A DNA stretch of 58,222 nucleotides from Rhodanobacteraceae bacterium (GTDB lineage Bacteria; Pseudomonadota; Gammaproteobacteria; Xanthomonadales; Rhodanobacteraceae): the NCBI GenBank assembly GCA_004299705.1, contig SCQS01000024.1, positions 1 to 58,222 of the forward strand, written 5' to 3'. The notes under the pieces were generated by a model. It saw nothing but the letters and a program-made list of their open reading frames with translations, searched no databases and was not told the origin of the DNA. This document shows positions 36,861-45,868 of this stretch, piece by piece. Positions within the stretch are counted from its first letter, which is position 1, and the number at the start of each line of letters is the position of its first letter. The translations under genes and the position numbers were made by a program.

Positions 36861-37223
36861 TCAGTCGATTTCGAATGCGGCGCGCTGCCAGTTGCAGGTG
36901 GGCGCCGAAGCTTCGCCGTCGAACGCTATCACATCGAACCTGCACGGCGACGAGGCGAAGCGCGGATGCGCTTGCAGGAATCCCTGCGCCGCGCGCGCGA
37001 GCCTGGCGCGTTTGTCGCGTCCCACCGATGCCGCGCCACCGCCGAAACGGGCGTCGCGCCGGTAGCGCACCTCCACGAACACCAGCGTGCCGCCGTCGCG
37101 CATGACCAGGTCGAGTTCTCCGAAGCGGGTCCTGAAGTTGCGTTGGACAAGTTTCAGGCCGGCGCGTTCCAGATGCTCGAGTGCGCGTTGCTCGAAGTGG
37201 GCACCGACCGCGCCAGTCGTCAT
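36861..37223 (-). CDS. yraN: UPF0102 protein YraN
   Basis: 120 residues, usual length. [32 protein letters not shown] and [17 protein letters not shown] give the endonuclease-like E...D-ExK-like core (the lysine position here reads VEVRYR). Cellular function unresolved; a DNA-processing role is proposed from the fold. Between lpoA and dolP on the same strand, matching the E. coli order. Confidence 0.93.
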   Translation of the reverse strand: MTTGAVGAHFEQRALEHLERAGLKLVQRNFRTRFGELDLVMRDGGTLVFVEVRYRRDARFGGGAASVGRDKRARLARAAQGFLQAHPRFASSPCRFDVIAFDGEASAPTCNWQRAAFEID

Positions 37224-37261
37224 CTACGTGTTGTCATGGGTGCGTTGTCCGGAGCATGCCG

Positions 37262-38860
37262 TCACGGGCCGGTCGGGGCGGTGCTGCTGGCGGGCGCGGG
37301 CTCGAGGCCGGCGGCGACGGGACGCGCGACGCCGCCCTGGAATTGCACCCAGATCGGCGTGCGCTGCACGTGCCCGAACGTGTCCATCGTCAATTGCCCG
37401 GTGCCGCCGGCGAGGTAACTGCCGGGATGACCGCGCAGCCAGTCGAGGTAGGGCATCAACGCGTAGGCGTCCATTCCGAATGCGAACAGCCGCGCCGCGG
37501 GGCCATCCGCCGTCGCGAGCTGCGAGGACAGCGTGGCGTGGCTGGGCAGGCCGGCCTGTGCGTCGTACAGCCAGGGTTCGTCGCAGAATTGCACGCCGTC
37601 GAGGTCAGTGTCGGCGGTGATGTTCTCGTCGCCCGAATACACCATCGAGGTTGCGAACACCGGCAGGGTCGAACGCGCCAGGCGCAGTTGCGGCAGCAGC
37701 AGGCGTGCCTGGGTCGGGCGCAGCAGCGCGACGATGCCGGTCTGACTGCCGGAACCCGCAATCGCGGCCTGCACCTGGCCCTGGAAATCCACCGCGCTCG
37801 GCTGCAACACGATGTCGTTGGCGATCTGGCCGCCGAGGCTCTCGAATTCGGTCTTGAACCCCGCGAAGGTGCTGGCCGCGGTGTTGTCGCTGCCGCGAAA
37901 CACGATCGCCGCGTGCAGGCCGGCCGTGATCATGTGGCTGGCCAGTTGTGCGCCCTCGGCGGCGGGCATCAGGCCGAATTCCGCGCTGCCCGCCGGCACC
38001 GTCTGGTTGCCTTGCGGGTGGTTCAACGCCAGCACCGGCACCGGCAGCGAGGCCTGCGAGAACACCGCGCCGACGGCGGCGCGTCCCAGCGGCCCGACCA
38101 CCAGCGAAGCACCGTCGGCGACGGCCTTCTGGTAGGCCGCGACCGCGCCATCCGCGGTGCCGCCGGTGTCATAGAGCTTGACCGTGGGGCGTTGCTCCTG
38201 GGTGACCGGTGTGTGGAAATAGGCGGCGAAGAAGCCGTCGCGCACCGCGGCCCCGGCCACCGCGACCGGGCCGGTCGCGGGCAGCAGCAACGCGACGTGC
38301 GCGGGCATCGCAAAACCCTGCGGCATGCTCGAAGAGGTCAGCGTGCCGACCGGTTCGTTCAATTGCGGTAGCGGCTCGGGCGTGGCCACGCCGCCATGCG
38401 CGAGGGCTTGCCTGACGTAGGGCTTGGCCGGGTCGCTGTCAGCCAGCGTCGGGTACAACGCCTTCAGCGGGCCATTGCCCATGCCGGCCAGGATCGCCAC
38501 GATTTGCTGGTGCTCGGCGGTCTGCGCGGCAGGCGGCAGCAACGGCACGCGTCGAGCCAGTGCGCGTGCCGCGGCCAGGCGATCGCCCAAGGCAAGTTGC
38601 GCGCGTGCGGTCACGTCCAGCGCTTGCTGCTGCACATCCGGTGGCAGCGATGCGGGCAGCGTCCCCAGTTGCTTCAGCGCGGCATTGGGGTGGCCCTGTT
38701 GCAGCGCGGTGTTGGCCGCGTGCACGGTTCCCAGCGCGGCTTGCGCCTGTGCCTGCGGGTTGGCCTCGGGCGATGACGGGCCCAGCGTGGCGCAGCCCGC
38801 CAGCAACAGCAGTGCCGCCAACGTGATTGCGAGATGCGCGAGAAGCCTGGTCCTGACCAT
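37262..38860 (-). CDS. lpoA: Penicillin-binding protein activator LpoA
   Basis: 532 residues from ATG 38860; a much longer in-frame extension upstream runs antisense to rsmI and rnpB and is not real. The signal peptide ends in LLAGCATLG, so it is an outer-membrane lipoprotein. Residues ~35-190 are an Ala-rich TPR-like domain and ~200-510 a periplasmic-binding-protein-like domain (HVALLLPATGPVAVAGAAVR, SLVVGPLGRAAV). LpoA stimulates the class A penicillin-binding protein. Divergent from rsmI, as in E. coli. Confidence 0.93.
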   Translation of the reverse strand: MVRTRLLAHLAITLAALLLLAGCATLGPSSPEANPQAQAQAALGTVHAANTALQQGHPNAALKQLGTLPASLPPDVQQQALDVTARAQLALGDRLAAARALARRVPLLPPAAQTAEHQQIVAILAGMGNGPLKALYPTLADSDPAKPYVRQALAHGGVATPEPLPQLNEPVGTLTSSSMPQGFAMPAHVALLLPATGPVAVAGAAVRDGFFAAYFHTPVTQEQRPTVKLYDTGGTADGAVAAYQKAVADGASLVVGPLGRAAVGAVFSQASLPVPVLALNHPQGNQTVPAGSAEFGLMPAAEGAQLASHMITAGLHAAIVFRGSDNTAASTFAGFKTEFESLGGQIANDIVLQPSAVDFQGQVQAAIAGSGSQTGIVALLRPTQARLLLPQLRLARSTLPVFATSMVYSGDENITADTDLDGVQFCDEPWLYDAQAGLPSHATLSSQLATADGPAARLFAFGMDAYALMPYLDWLRGHPGSYLAGGTGQLTMDTFGHVQRTPIWVQFQGGVARPVAAGLEPAPASSTAPTGP

Positions 38861-38938
38861 GTGATTTCCCTGCGCGCCGGTTGCGCGCGTCTTTTTGGGC
38901 GATGATAGCGGATTGATCCCAAGCGGCAGGACCGCAAG

Positions 38939-39766
38939 ATGAATATCGGCAAGCCTGGAATCCTCTCGGTGGTCGCCACGCCGATCGGCAATCTCGGCGA
39001 TCTGTCGCCACGTGCGGTCGAGGCCTTGCGTGCCGCGAGCGTGATCGCCGCCGAGGACACCCGCCACAGCCGGCCGCTGTTGCAACATTTCGGCGTCGCG
39101 ACGCCATTGACGGCCATGCACGAACACAACGAACGCGCGGCGGTGGCGTCGCTGATCGCGAAGTTGCAGGCCGGCGCGGACATCGCGTTGATCTCCGATG
39201 CCGGCACGCCGCTGGTCAGCGATCCGGGCTTCCGGCTGGTGCGCGCCGCGCGCGAAGCCGGCATCGACGTCGTGCCGGTGCCCGGCGCCTGCGCTGCGAT
39301 TGCGGCGCTGTCGGTGGCGGGCCTGCCCAGCGATCGTTTCGTGTTCGAAGGTTTTCTGCCGGCGAAGGCCGCCGCACGGCGCGAAAGACTGCGCGAACTC
39401 GCGGACGAGGCGCGCACGCTGGTGATTTACGAATCCTCGCACCGCATTGCCGAATGCTGCGCGGATCTGCGCGACGCGTTCGGCGCGGAGCGTGAGGCGC
39501 GGCTGTTGCGTGAACTCACCAAATTGCACGAAACCTGCCTCGGCGCGACGCTTGGAGAAATTGCCAAGCGTGTCGCGAGTGATCCCGAGCAACGTCTCGG
39601 CGAATGCGTGCTGGTGGTCGCCGGGCGTGGGGAAGAAGCGGACGCCAAACTTGCGGAGGGCCGCCGCGTGTATGCGCTTTTGCGCGCGGAACTGGCGCCG
39701 GCGCAGGCGGCGAAGCTGGCCGCTGCGATCAGTGGCGCGCCGCGCAAAGTGCTGTACGGGCCGTGA
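38939..39766 (+). CDS. rsmI: 16S rRNA (cytidine-2'-O)-methyltransferase
   Basis: 275 residues. Methylates C1402 of 16S rRNA using SAM. LSVVATPIGNLGDLSPRAVE, AAEDTRHSRPLLQHF, LISDAGTPLVSDPGFRLV and VPVPGACAAIAALSVAGLP are characteristic. Divergent from lpoA; the RNase P RNA gene begins about 47 bases after its stop. Confidence 0.97.
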   Translation: MNIGKPGILSVVATPIGNLGDLSPRAVEALRAASVIAAEDTRHSRPLLQHFGVATPLTAMHEHNERAAVASLIAKLQAGADIALISDAGTPLVSDPGFRLVRAAREAGIDVVPVPGACAAIAALSVAGLPSDRFVFEGFLPAKAAARRERLRELADEARTLVIYESSHRIAECCADLRDAFGAEREARLLRELTKLHETCLGATLGEIAKRVASDPEQRLGECVLVVAGRGEEADAKLAEGRRVYALLRAELAPAQAAKLAAAISGAPRKVLYGP

Positions 39767-39800
39767 TGCCAAGAGCATCGTGCGCTTTTCCCGAGTCCCG

Positions 39801-39806
39801 TATAAT
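39801..39806 (+). promoter_or_regulatory. -10 box of rnpB
   Basis: A perfect TATAAT seven or eight bases before the expected 5' end of RNase P RNA. The matching -35 position (39778-39783, TCGTGC) is poor. Confidence 0.7.
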
Positions 39807-39813
39807 TGCCCAC

Positions 39814-40174
39814 GGAGTCGGCCGGACAGTCGCGTCGTTCTTCGGAACGCCGAGGAAAGTCCGGGCTTCACAGGGCAGGGTGCCAGGTAACGCCTGGGCG
39901 GCGTGAGCCGACGGACAGTGCAACAGAGAGCAGACCGCCGATGGCCCCGCGAGGGGATCAGGCAAGGGTGAAACGGTGGGGCAAGAGCCCACCGCGAGTC
40001 TGGCAACAGACCGGCACGGCAAACCCCACCCGAAGCAAGACCAAATAGGGGAACGATGGCGTGGCCCGCGCCGTTCCCGGGTTGGTTGCTTGAGCGCGGC
40101 AGCGATGCCGCGCCGAGAGGAATGACTGTCACGCCGCAAGGCGCACAGGACCCGGCTTACAGGCCGACTCCACT
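39814..40174 (+). ncRNA. rnpB: RNase P RNA
   Basis: About 360 bases. Begins GGAGTCGGCCGGACAGTCGC and contains GAGGAAAGTCCGGGCT, the universal AGAGCAGACCGCC-like segment (about 39927), GGGTGAAACGGTGGGGCAAG, and AGACCGGCACGGCAAACCCC; it ends with GGCTTACAGGCCGACTCC, which pairs with the 5' end. This is bacterial type A RNase P RNA, the catalytic subunit that removes tRNA 5' leaders. Ends are set from the terminal helix. Confidence 0.95.
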
Positions 40175-40690
40175 GTTTTGTTTTTGCCATCATCCCTGAT
40201 GGCAGCATCATGTCGCGGCGGGGTGTAACGAAGCTGCTCGTGCCATGTGGCTCCACCCCGGCCATCCTTGGCCTTACTTTTCACGAAAGCCTTTGCTCGC
40301 GTCCCTGCTCGCGGTTTCGTTGCGGCGTTGCGCGAGTGTGTGAGTGTGTGAATCCTGCCGGCTGTCGAGCCTACCTTGGCCATCCATGGCCTTAGTCCAA
40401 CAACAACCGCTTCGGATGGGCGTTCAGCAGCGCTGATAGGCGGCAATTGTGCGTTGCGGTAACGCTTGTCGATGGCCGGAGCCTCACGGGACTCAGCTTG
40501 CGTGCAAACCAACCGCTGGCTGAACAAAATCGTCTCGAATCCAGCCGGAAATGCGGAATTTCCGTACGTTTCGGACCACACCGCTCAAGATGAAATCTTT
40601 AGCATTCAATGACCTTGCGATCGTAGCTCAGGGAACATCTGAAAGTTGGTCAGAAATTCTCCTTTCCCTTTGATCTAAAAGCGAAATTTG
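40175..40690. other. Gene-free stretch between rnpB and the mraZ promoter
   Basis: Begins with a T-rich run (TTTTGTTTTT) after rnpB and a GCCATCATCCCTGATGGC hairpin (40187-40204). Two near-identical 17-base palindromic direct repeats, GGCCATCCTTGGCCTTA (40259-40275) and GGCCATCCATGGCCTTA (40378-40394), lie about 119 bases apart and flank a segment with GAAAGCCTTTGCTCGCG. I see no protein with support on either strand; a 150-codon minus-strand frame here overlaps rnpB and is not convincing. Possibly another dispersed repeat. Confidence 0.5.
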
Positions 40691-40753
40691 TTGACAGTCT
40701 CACCTCCTGCGACTAAGGTGGGCGCACGTGTAGTTTTGTGGGAAAACGTGGGA
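40691..40753 (+). promoter_or_regulatory. mraZ promoter and MraZ operator
   Basis: TTGACA at 40691-40696 and TAAGGT at 40714-40719, 17 bases apart, form a plausible sigma-70 promoter. GTGGG occurs at 40719, 40739 and 40749, with a degenerate GTGTA at 40729, giving a 10-base period. MraZ is known to bind tandem TGGGN boxes with this spacing in front of its own operon, so autorepression of the dcw cluster is likely. Confidence 0.8.
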
Positions 40754-40763
40754 AACGAGTCGC

Positions 40764-41210
40764 ATGTTCCAAGGCGAAACCGCAATCAGCGTAGACGACA
40801 AAGGGCGGCTGGCCATTCCCACGGCTTACCGCGAGCCGATCGCGCGCGTGTGCAACAACCGTTTGGTGATTGCCTACAACCCGTTCGAGCAAGGCTGTCT
40901 GTGGATTTTCCCGCAGCCTGAATGGGAGCGCGTGCGCGACCAGGTGAACGCGTTGTCCAGCGTCAAGCGTGTGCACCGCGATCTGCAACTGAAACTGGTC
41001 GGCGCGGCGGCGCAGGTGGAATTGGATGGCGCGGCGCGCGTACTGCTGCCGGCCAGCCAACGTGCGGCATCCGGCATCGAGAAGAAAGCGGTGTTGCTCG
41101 GGATGGGCAACAAGTTCGAGTTGTGGAGTGAGCAGGCTCACCTCGCGAAGATCCACATGACGATCGGCGAGGAGGAAGTCAGCGACGAGATGGTGGGATT
41201 GCGGTTGTGA
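40764..41210 (+). CDS. mraZ: Transcriptional regulator MraZ
   Basis: 148 residues. A SpoVT/AbrB-fold DNA-binding protein that controls the dcw operon. Two DxxGR motifs: [16 protein letters not shown] and [16 protein letters not shown]. First gene of the cluster, with its own operator repeats directly upstream. The 116-base interval to the rsmH start used here is unusual in this otherwise overlapping cluster. Confidence 0.96.
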   Translation: MFQGETAISVDDKGRLAIPTAYREPIARVCNNRLVIAYNPFEQGCLWIFPQPEWERVRDQVNALSSVKRVHRDLQLKLVGAAAQVELDGAARVLLPASQRAASGIEKKAVLLGMGNKFELWSEQAHLAKIHMTIGEEEVSDEMVGLRL

Positions 41211-41326
41211 CGCGCGCATTCGGCGAACGGCGGTCGTCGCCGGGCCGGATGATGCGGATGGGATGCGGGCGGCGCACGCGGCGTGCGCACCGTTGGCTGG
41301 TACGGCGGATGGACGGGACGCGAGCG

Positions 41327-42268
41327 ATGACGGCCGGTCGGGAGCTTCAGCACATCCCGGTGATGCGGGAAGCCGTGCTCGCCGGACTCGCGCTGCGCGC
41401 GAACGGGCGTTATCTCGACGGTACCTTCGGGCGCGGCGGCCATGCCCGCGCGATCCTCGAATGCCTGGGTGGCGACGGTCGGCTGCTGCTGATGGATCGC
41501 GATCCCGCGGCCATCGGACATGCGCGACGGGAATTCGGCGACGATCCGCGTGTCGCGATTCGTCACGCGAATTTTTCGGAGCTTGGTGAATGGGAAGCGG
41601 CGCGCGCGGGGCTCGACGGCGTGCTGCTGGACCTCGGAGTGTCCTCGCCACAGCTCGACGACGCCGCGCGCGGCTTTTCGTTCCAGTCCGACGCGCCGCT
41701 GGACATGCGCATGGATCCGACCACCGGCGAGAGCGCGGCGGATTTCCTTGCGCGTGCCGACGAGCGTGAAATCGCGGACGTGCTGTTCCACTACGGCGAG
41801 GAGCGCATGAGCCGCCGCATCGCGCGTGCGGTCGTTGCGCGCCGCAGGGAGTCGCCGATCACGACGACGCGCGAACTTGCGGAACTGGTCGAGCGCACGC
41901 TGGGCCGGCGCGAGCGCAACAAGCATCCGGCCACGCGCACATTCCAGGCGCTGCGCCTGAAGGTGAACGACGAATTGGGTTCGCTGGAGCGCGCGCTGCC
42001 AGCCGCGACGGCGGCGCTGAATCCGGGCGGACGCCTGGTGGTGATCAGTTTCCATTCGCTGGAAGACCGCATCGTCAAGCAATTCATCCGCGGCCCGCAG
42101 GCGGCACCGGCGCGGCGCGGACTTCCGGCGCCGCCTGTCGCCATGGCACCCCTGCAAGCGGTGGGGCGGGCGCAAATGCCGGACGCCGCCGAGATCGCGC
42201 GCAATCCGCGTGCGCGCTCGGCGGTGTTGCGCATCGCCGAGAAAATCTCGTCGGGAGGCGGTGCATGA
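41327..42268 (+). CDS. rsmH: 16S rRNA (cytosine1402-N4)-methyltransferase
   Basis: 313 residues from ATG 41327, chosen because homology begins at [20 protein letters not shown] at 41207 overlapping the mraZ stop would add 40 unconserved Arg-rich residues. [17 protein letters not shown] is the SAM site; [20 protein letters not shown] and [17 protein letters not shown] are hallmarks. Methylates the same nucleotide C1402 that RsmI, also in this window, modifies. Overlaps ftsL (ATGA). Confidence 0.94.
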   Translation: MTAGRELQHIPVMREAVLAGLALRANGRYLDGTFGRGGHARAILECLGGDGRLLLMDRDPAAIGHARREFGDDPRVAIRHANFSELGEWEAARAGLDGVLLDLGVSSPQLDDAARGFSFQSDAPLDMRMDPTTGESAADFLARADEREIADVLFHYGEERMSRRIARAVVARRRESPITTTRELAELVERTLGRRERNKHPATRTFQALRLKVNDELGSLERALPAATAALNPGGRLVVISFHSLEDRIVKQFIRGPQAAPARRGLPAPPVAMAPLQAVGRAQMPDAAEIARNPRARSAVLRIAEKISSGGGA

Positions 42269-42537
42269 GGACGCTCGGCATCCTCGCGGTGGGCGTGCTG
42301 CTGCTGGCGGTGGTGGTCACCGGCATCGCGGTGGTGTGGGCGCGCCACCAGGATCGCGTCGCCTTCGTCCAGTTGTCCAATTTGCAGAACCGGCGCGATG
42401 CCTTGAACGTCGAGTTCGGGCGGCTCGAACTCGAGCAGGCCACTTGGGCCAGCCCGTCGCGCATCGAGCAGATCGCGCGCGGACAGCTCGGCATGATCAG
42501 CCCGCCCGCGTCCAGCGTGGAGATGATCCACGAATGA
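42265..42537 (+). CDS. ftsL: Cell division protein FtsL
   Basis: 90 residues. A bitopic membrane protein: short N-terminus, one helix (~3-24, [20 protein letters not shown]), then a coiled coil (~30-65, [19 protein letters not shown]) and the short C-terminal segment with RGQLGM. Forms the FtsQLB/FtsWI septal complex. Identified mainly by size, topology and position between rsmH and ftsI, as this protein is poorly conserved. Confidence 0.9.
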   Translation: MRTLGILAVGVLLLAVVVTGIAVVWARHQDRVAFVQLSNLQNRRDALNVEFGRLELEQATWASPSRIEQIARGQLGMISPPASSVEMIHE

Positions 42538-44354
42538 AGCCGCAGCGGCCACGCGAATCGATTTCGCAACCGGCGCGACGGCGGCGTCCGGACACGCGCA
42601 AGCGGCTCGCGCTGGTGGCCGGCGTGCTGTCGGTCGCGGCGTTGGGTCTGATCGCGCGCGCGGTCGACCTGCAAGTGGTGCACCAGAAATTCCTGCAGCA
42701 GCAGGGCGACGCGCGTTTCCTGCGCGACGTGCCGATTCCGGTGTCGCGCGGCACGATCTACGATCGCAACGGCGTGCCGCTGGCGGTATCGACACCGATG
42801 CTGTCGCTGTGGGCCAACCCCCAGCAACTGCTGGAACACACTGACCGGATTCCGGAGCTGGCCAAGGCGCTGGGGGTCAATCCCGTCGACCTGACCCGCA
42901 AGCTGGAGGCACAGAGCAGTCGCGAGTTCGTGTACCTGCGGCGTTTGATGCCGCCCGACGCGGCCAAGGCCATCCTTGCGCTCGATATTCCCGGCGTCAA
43001 CGCGCAGCGCGAATACAAGCGCTATTACCCCGATGGCGCCGCGACCGCGCATGTGCTGGGCTTCACCAACATCGACGACCATGGCCAGGAGGGGCTGGAG
43101 CTGGCCTACGACGGCTGGCTCGCCGGCAAGCCCGGCGAAAAGCGCGTCATCCGCGACCGCCTCGGCCACATCGTCGAGAATGTCGAGCAGATCCGCGCGC
43201 CGGTGCCCGGCCACGACCTGACCCTCAGCATCGACAGCCGCATCCAGTACCTCGCGTACTCGGCGTTGTCCGAGGCGGTGGCCAAGCGCCACGCGGCGTC
43301 GGGTTCGATGGTGGTGATGGACCCGCGCAACGGCGAAATCCTCGCGATGGTCAACGTGCCGTCGTACAACCCCAACGACATCGACAACAGCAATCCGGCG
43401 CAGCGCCGCAACCGTGCGGTCACCGACGTGACCGAGCCGGGTTCGACGATGAAGCCGTTCACCATCACCACCGCGCTGGAATCGGGCAAGTGGACGCCGA
43501 CCACGATGATCGACACCAGCCCCGGCTGGTTCACGATCGACGGGCATACGGTGCGCGACGACCGTGACAACGGCCGCATCGACGTGACCCACGTGATCAC
43601 GTATTCCAGCAACGTCGGTGCTTCCAAGATTTCGTTGACGCTGACGGCGCAGCAGATGGACAAGGTGCTGCACGCGTTCGGTTTCGGTGCCAGCACCGGC
43701 AGCGGTTTCCCGGGCGAAGTGAGTGGTTACATTCCGCCGCCGCGCACATGGGGCGATTTCGTCAAGGCGACGATCGCGTTCGGCTACGGCCTCAACGTGA
43801 CCGCGCTGCAACTCGCCGACGCCTACTCGGCCATCGCCGATGGCGGCGTCAAGCACACGCCGACTTTCATCAAGGGTGACGACAACCCGGGGGTGCGGAT
43901 CGAGCCCGAGAATATCGCGAACGAAGTGATGGCGATGTTGCGCACGGTGGTGGGGCCGCCCCCGGCCACCGCGCCGCAGGCGGCGATTGCCGATTACACG
44001 GTGGCCGGCAAGACCGGCACCGCGCATCTTGCGATCGCGGGTGGTTACGCGCGCAATCGCTACGCGGCATTGTTTTGCGGCATCGTGCCGGCCAGCAATC
44101 CGCGCCTGGTCGGTGTCGTGATCATCCGCGATGCGGGCGGCCACGGCGGCGAATATTACGGTGGCGCGATTTCGGCGCCTGTGTTCAGCGAAGTGATGAC
44201 CGGCGCATTGCGGTTGCTCGACATTCCTCCCGACAACGTGCAGCAGTGGTATGCCGGTGGCCCGGTCACGCCGGCACCAGCCGCACCGTCGTCGGCCGCG
44301 CTACCCGTTGCGGCTGTTGCCACGCCGCGCGCCACGCGCGGAGGCACACCATGA
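42534..44354 (+). CDS. ftsI: Septal peptidoglycan transpeptidase FtsI (PBP3)
   Basis: 606 residues from ATG 42534, overlapping ftsL. One N-terminal helix (~22-42, LALVAGVLSVAALGLIARAV), a pedestal domain (RGTIYDRNGVPLAVST), and a transpeptidase domain with Ser304 in GSTMKPF, SSN near 360 in TYSSNVGASK and Lys493 in AGKTGTAH. Cross-links septal peptidoglycan with FtsW. The C-terminal ~40 residues are Ala/Pro-rich. Stop overlaps the murE start (ATGA). Confidence 0.96.
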   Translation: MKPQRPRESISQPARRRRPDTRKRLALVAGVLSVAALGLIARAVDLQVVHQKFLQQQGDARFLRDVPIPVSRGTIYDRNGVPLAVSTPMLSLWANPQQLLEHTDRIPELAKALGVNPVDLTRKLEAQSSREFVYLRRLMPPDAAKAILALDIPGVNAQREYKRYYPDGAATAHVLGFTNIDDHGQEGLELAYDGWLAGKPGEKRVIRDRLGHIVENVEQIRAPVPGHDLTLSIDSRIQYLAYSALSEAVAKRHAASGSMVVMDPRNGEILAMVNVPSYNPNDIDNSNPAQRRNRAVTDVTEPGSTMKPFTITTALESGKWTPTTMIDTSPGWFTIDGHTVRDDRDNGRIDVTHVITYSSNVGASKISLTLTAQQMDKVLHAFGFGASTGSGFPGEVSGYIPPPRTWGDFVKATIAFGYGLNVTALQLADAYSAIADGGVKHTPTFIKGDDNPGVRIEPENIANEVMAMLRTVVGPPPATAPQAAIADYTVAGKTGTAHLAIAGGYARNRYAALFCGIVPASNPRLVGVVIIRDAGGHGGEYYGGAISAPVFSEVMTGALRLLDIPPDNVQQWYAGGPVTPAPAAPSSAALPVAAVATPRATRGGTP

Positions 44355-45868
44355 CCGCGATGCGGCTCGACGAATTGTTGCGCGGCATGGCGACGCCCGA
44401 ACACGGCGACATCGTGGTGTCCGGCTTGACCCAGGATTCGCGCGGCGTGCGCACGGGCGATGCGTTCGTGGCGCTGCAAGGCGCGCGTGTGCATGGGATT
44501 GTCTTTGCGGAGCAGGTGTTGAAGCGCGGCGCAGCGGCCGTGCTTGCGGAACAGGGACCGGGGACCGGGGACCGGGAACCAAAAGCCCGCGGGGACGATG
44601 CCTTTCCCGGTACCCGGTACCCGGTCCCCGGTCCCGTAATCTGGGTAGAGAACCTGCGCACCCATCTCGGCGAAATCGCCGCGCGTTTTTACGCCGACCC
44701 TTCCGCCGCATTGACCGTGGTCGGCGTCACCGGCACCAGCGGCAAGACTTCGACAGTGCAATTGCTGGCGCAGGCGTTCACGCAACTCGGCAAGCGCGCC
44801 GCGACCATCGGCACGCTCGGCGCCGGCTTGCACGGCGCGCTGCGTGCGGGCGAGCGCACCACGCCCGACGTGATCCGGGTGCACGGCTTGCTGGCCGAAT
44901 TCCGTGACGCTGGCGTGACGGACGTGGCGATGGAAGTGTCCTCGCACGCGCTCGACCAGCATCGCGTCGACGGCGTGCATTTCGACGTCGCGGTGTTCAC
45001 CAACCTAACGCGCGATCACCTCGATTACCACGGCACGATGGAAGCCTACGGCGCGGCCAAGGCGAAACTGTTCGCGTGGCCGGGTCTGCGCGCCGCCGTG
45101 GTCAACGTCGACGACGCGTTCGGGCGCGAACTCGCGACGCGCATTGCGGCAGGCGTGCGGGTTCTCCGTTGCGGCATCGACAATGCGGATGCCGACATCC
45201 GCGCCAGCGAAGTCCGCACCCATTCCGACGGCCTCGATTTCCACCTCGCGACGCCGTGGGGCGAAGCGGCCGTGCACAGCGCGTTGCTCGGTCGCTTCAA
45301 CGTCGCCAATCTGCTGGCCGTCGCCGGCGTGTTGGGTGCGCTGGACGTGCCGTTCGCGCGAATCGTGGCAACGCTGCGCGTGCTGGAACCGGTCAAGGGC
45401 CGCATGAACCGGCTGGGCGGCGGCACGTTGCCGCTGGTGGTGGTCGATTATTCGCACAAGCCCGACGCGCTGGAGCAGGTGCTGCAAACCCTGCGCGAGC
45501 ACTGCGACGGAAAGCTGATCTGCGTGTTCGGCTGCGGCGGCGAACGCGACGCGGGCAAACGCCCGCTGATGGGCGCGATCGCCGAACGGCTGGCCGACGT
45601 GGTAATCGTCACCGACGACAACCCGCGCGGCGAGGACGGCGACGCGATCGTTGCGCAGATCGTCGCCGGCATGACGGCGCCCCAAAGCGTGACGGTCGAA
45701 CGCGATCGTGCGCGCGCGATTGGTCTTGCGGTCGCACAGGCCAGTGCGGGTGACGTGGCGCTGATTGCGGGCAAGGGCCACGAAACCTACCAGGAAGTCG
45801 CCGGCCACAAGCGTCCGTTCGACGACATGCAGGTGGCGCGCGCCGCCCTGGAGGCGCGTCCATGCTGA
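44351..45868 (+). CDS. murE: UDP-MurNAc-L-Ala-D-Glu--meso-DAP ligase, with repeat insertion
   Basis: 505 residues from ATG 44351. Adds the third stem-peptide residue. VGVTGTSGKTSTVQLLAQ is the ATP loop, and DDNPRGED near 420 is the DNPR-type motif of meso-diaminopimelate-specific MurE. Residues ~68-95 (GPGTGDRE to YPVPGP) are translated from a palindromic GGGACC repeat at 44554-44635, placed in an N-terminal-domain loop that is variable in E. coli. The repeat contributes no stop or frameshift. Overlaps murF by seven bases. Confidence 0.93.
   Translation: MTAMRLDELLRGMATPEHGDIVVSGLTQDSRGVRTGDAFVALQGARVHGIVFAEQVLKRGAAAVLAEQGPGTGDREPKARGDDAFPGTRYPVPGPVIWVENLRTHLGEIAARFYADPSAALTVVGVTGTSGKTSTVQLLAQAFTQLGKRAATIGTLGAGLHGALRAGERTTPDVIRVHGLLAEFRDAGVTDVAMEVSSHALDQHRVDGVHFDVAVFTNLTRDHLDYHGTMEAYGAAKAKLFAWPGLRAAVVNVDDAFGRELATRIAAGVRVLRCGIDNADADIRASEVRTHSDGLDFHLATPWGEAAVHSALLGRFNVANLLAVAGVLGALDVPFARIVATLRVLEPVKGRMNRLGGGTLPLVVVDYSHKPDALEQVLQTLREHCDGKLICVFGCGGERDAGKRPLMGAIAERLADVVIVTDDNPRGEDGDAIVAQIVAGMTAPQSVTVERDRARAIGLAVAQASAGDVALIAGKGHETYQEVAGHKRPFDDMQVARAALEARPC
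44554..44635. repeat. GGGACC-family palindromic repeat inside murE
   Basis: Left arm GGGACCGGGGACCGGG (44554-44569) and right arm CCCGGTCCCCGGTCCC (44620-44635) are perfect complements, flanking further GGGAACC / GGTACCCGGTAC units. Read through in frame in murE. Confidence 0.9.

Noticed and set aside
37262-40132. A 956-codon minus-strand reading frame including lpoA
   Set aside because: Only the part from 38860 down is lpoA, with its own lipoprotein signal. The rest is antisense to rsmI and rnpB and is open only because of the high GC content.
40129-40581. A 150-codon minus-strand frame beside rnpB
   Set aside because: It overlaps RNase P RNA and the repeat-rich gap. The protein has no domain or ribosome site that I can see.
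41207-41326. A 40-residue N-terminal extension of rsmH from GTG 41207
   Set aside because: The GTGA overlap with mraZ is typical for this cluster, but the extension is Arg-rich and unlike RsmH N-termini, which start close to HIPVM.
42084-44144. A 686-codon minus-strand frame under rsmH, ftsL and ftsI
   Set aside because: A shadow of GC-rich codons; low-complexity and Arg/His-rich.
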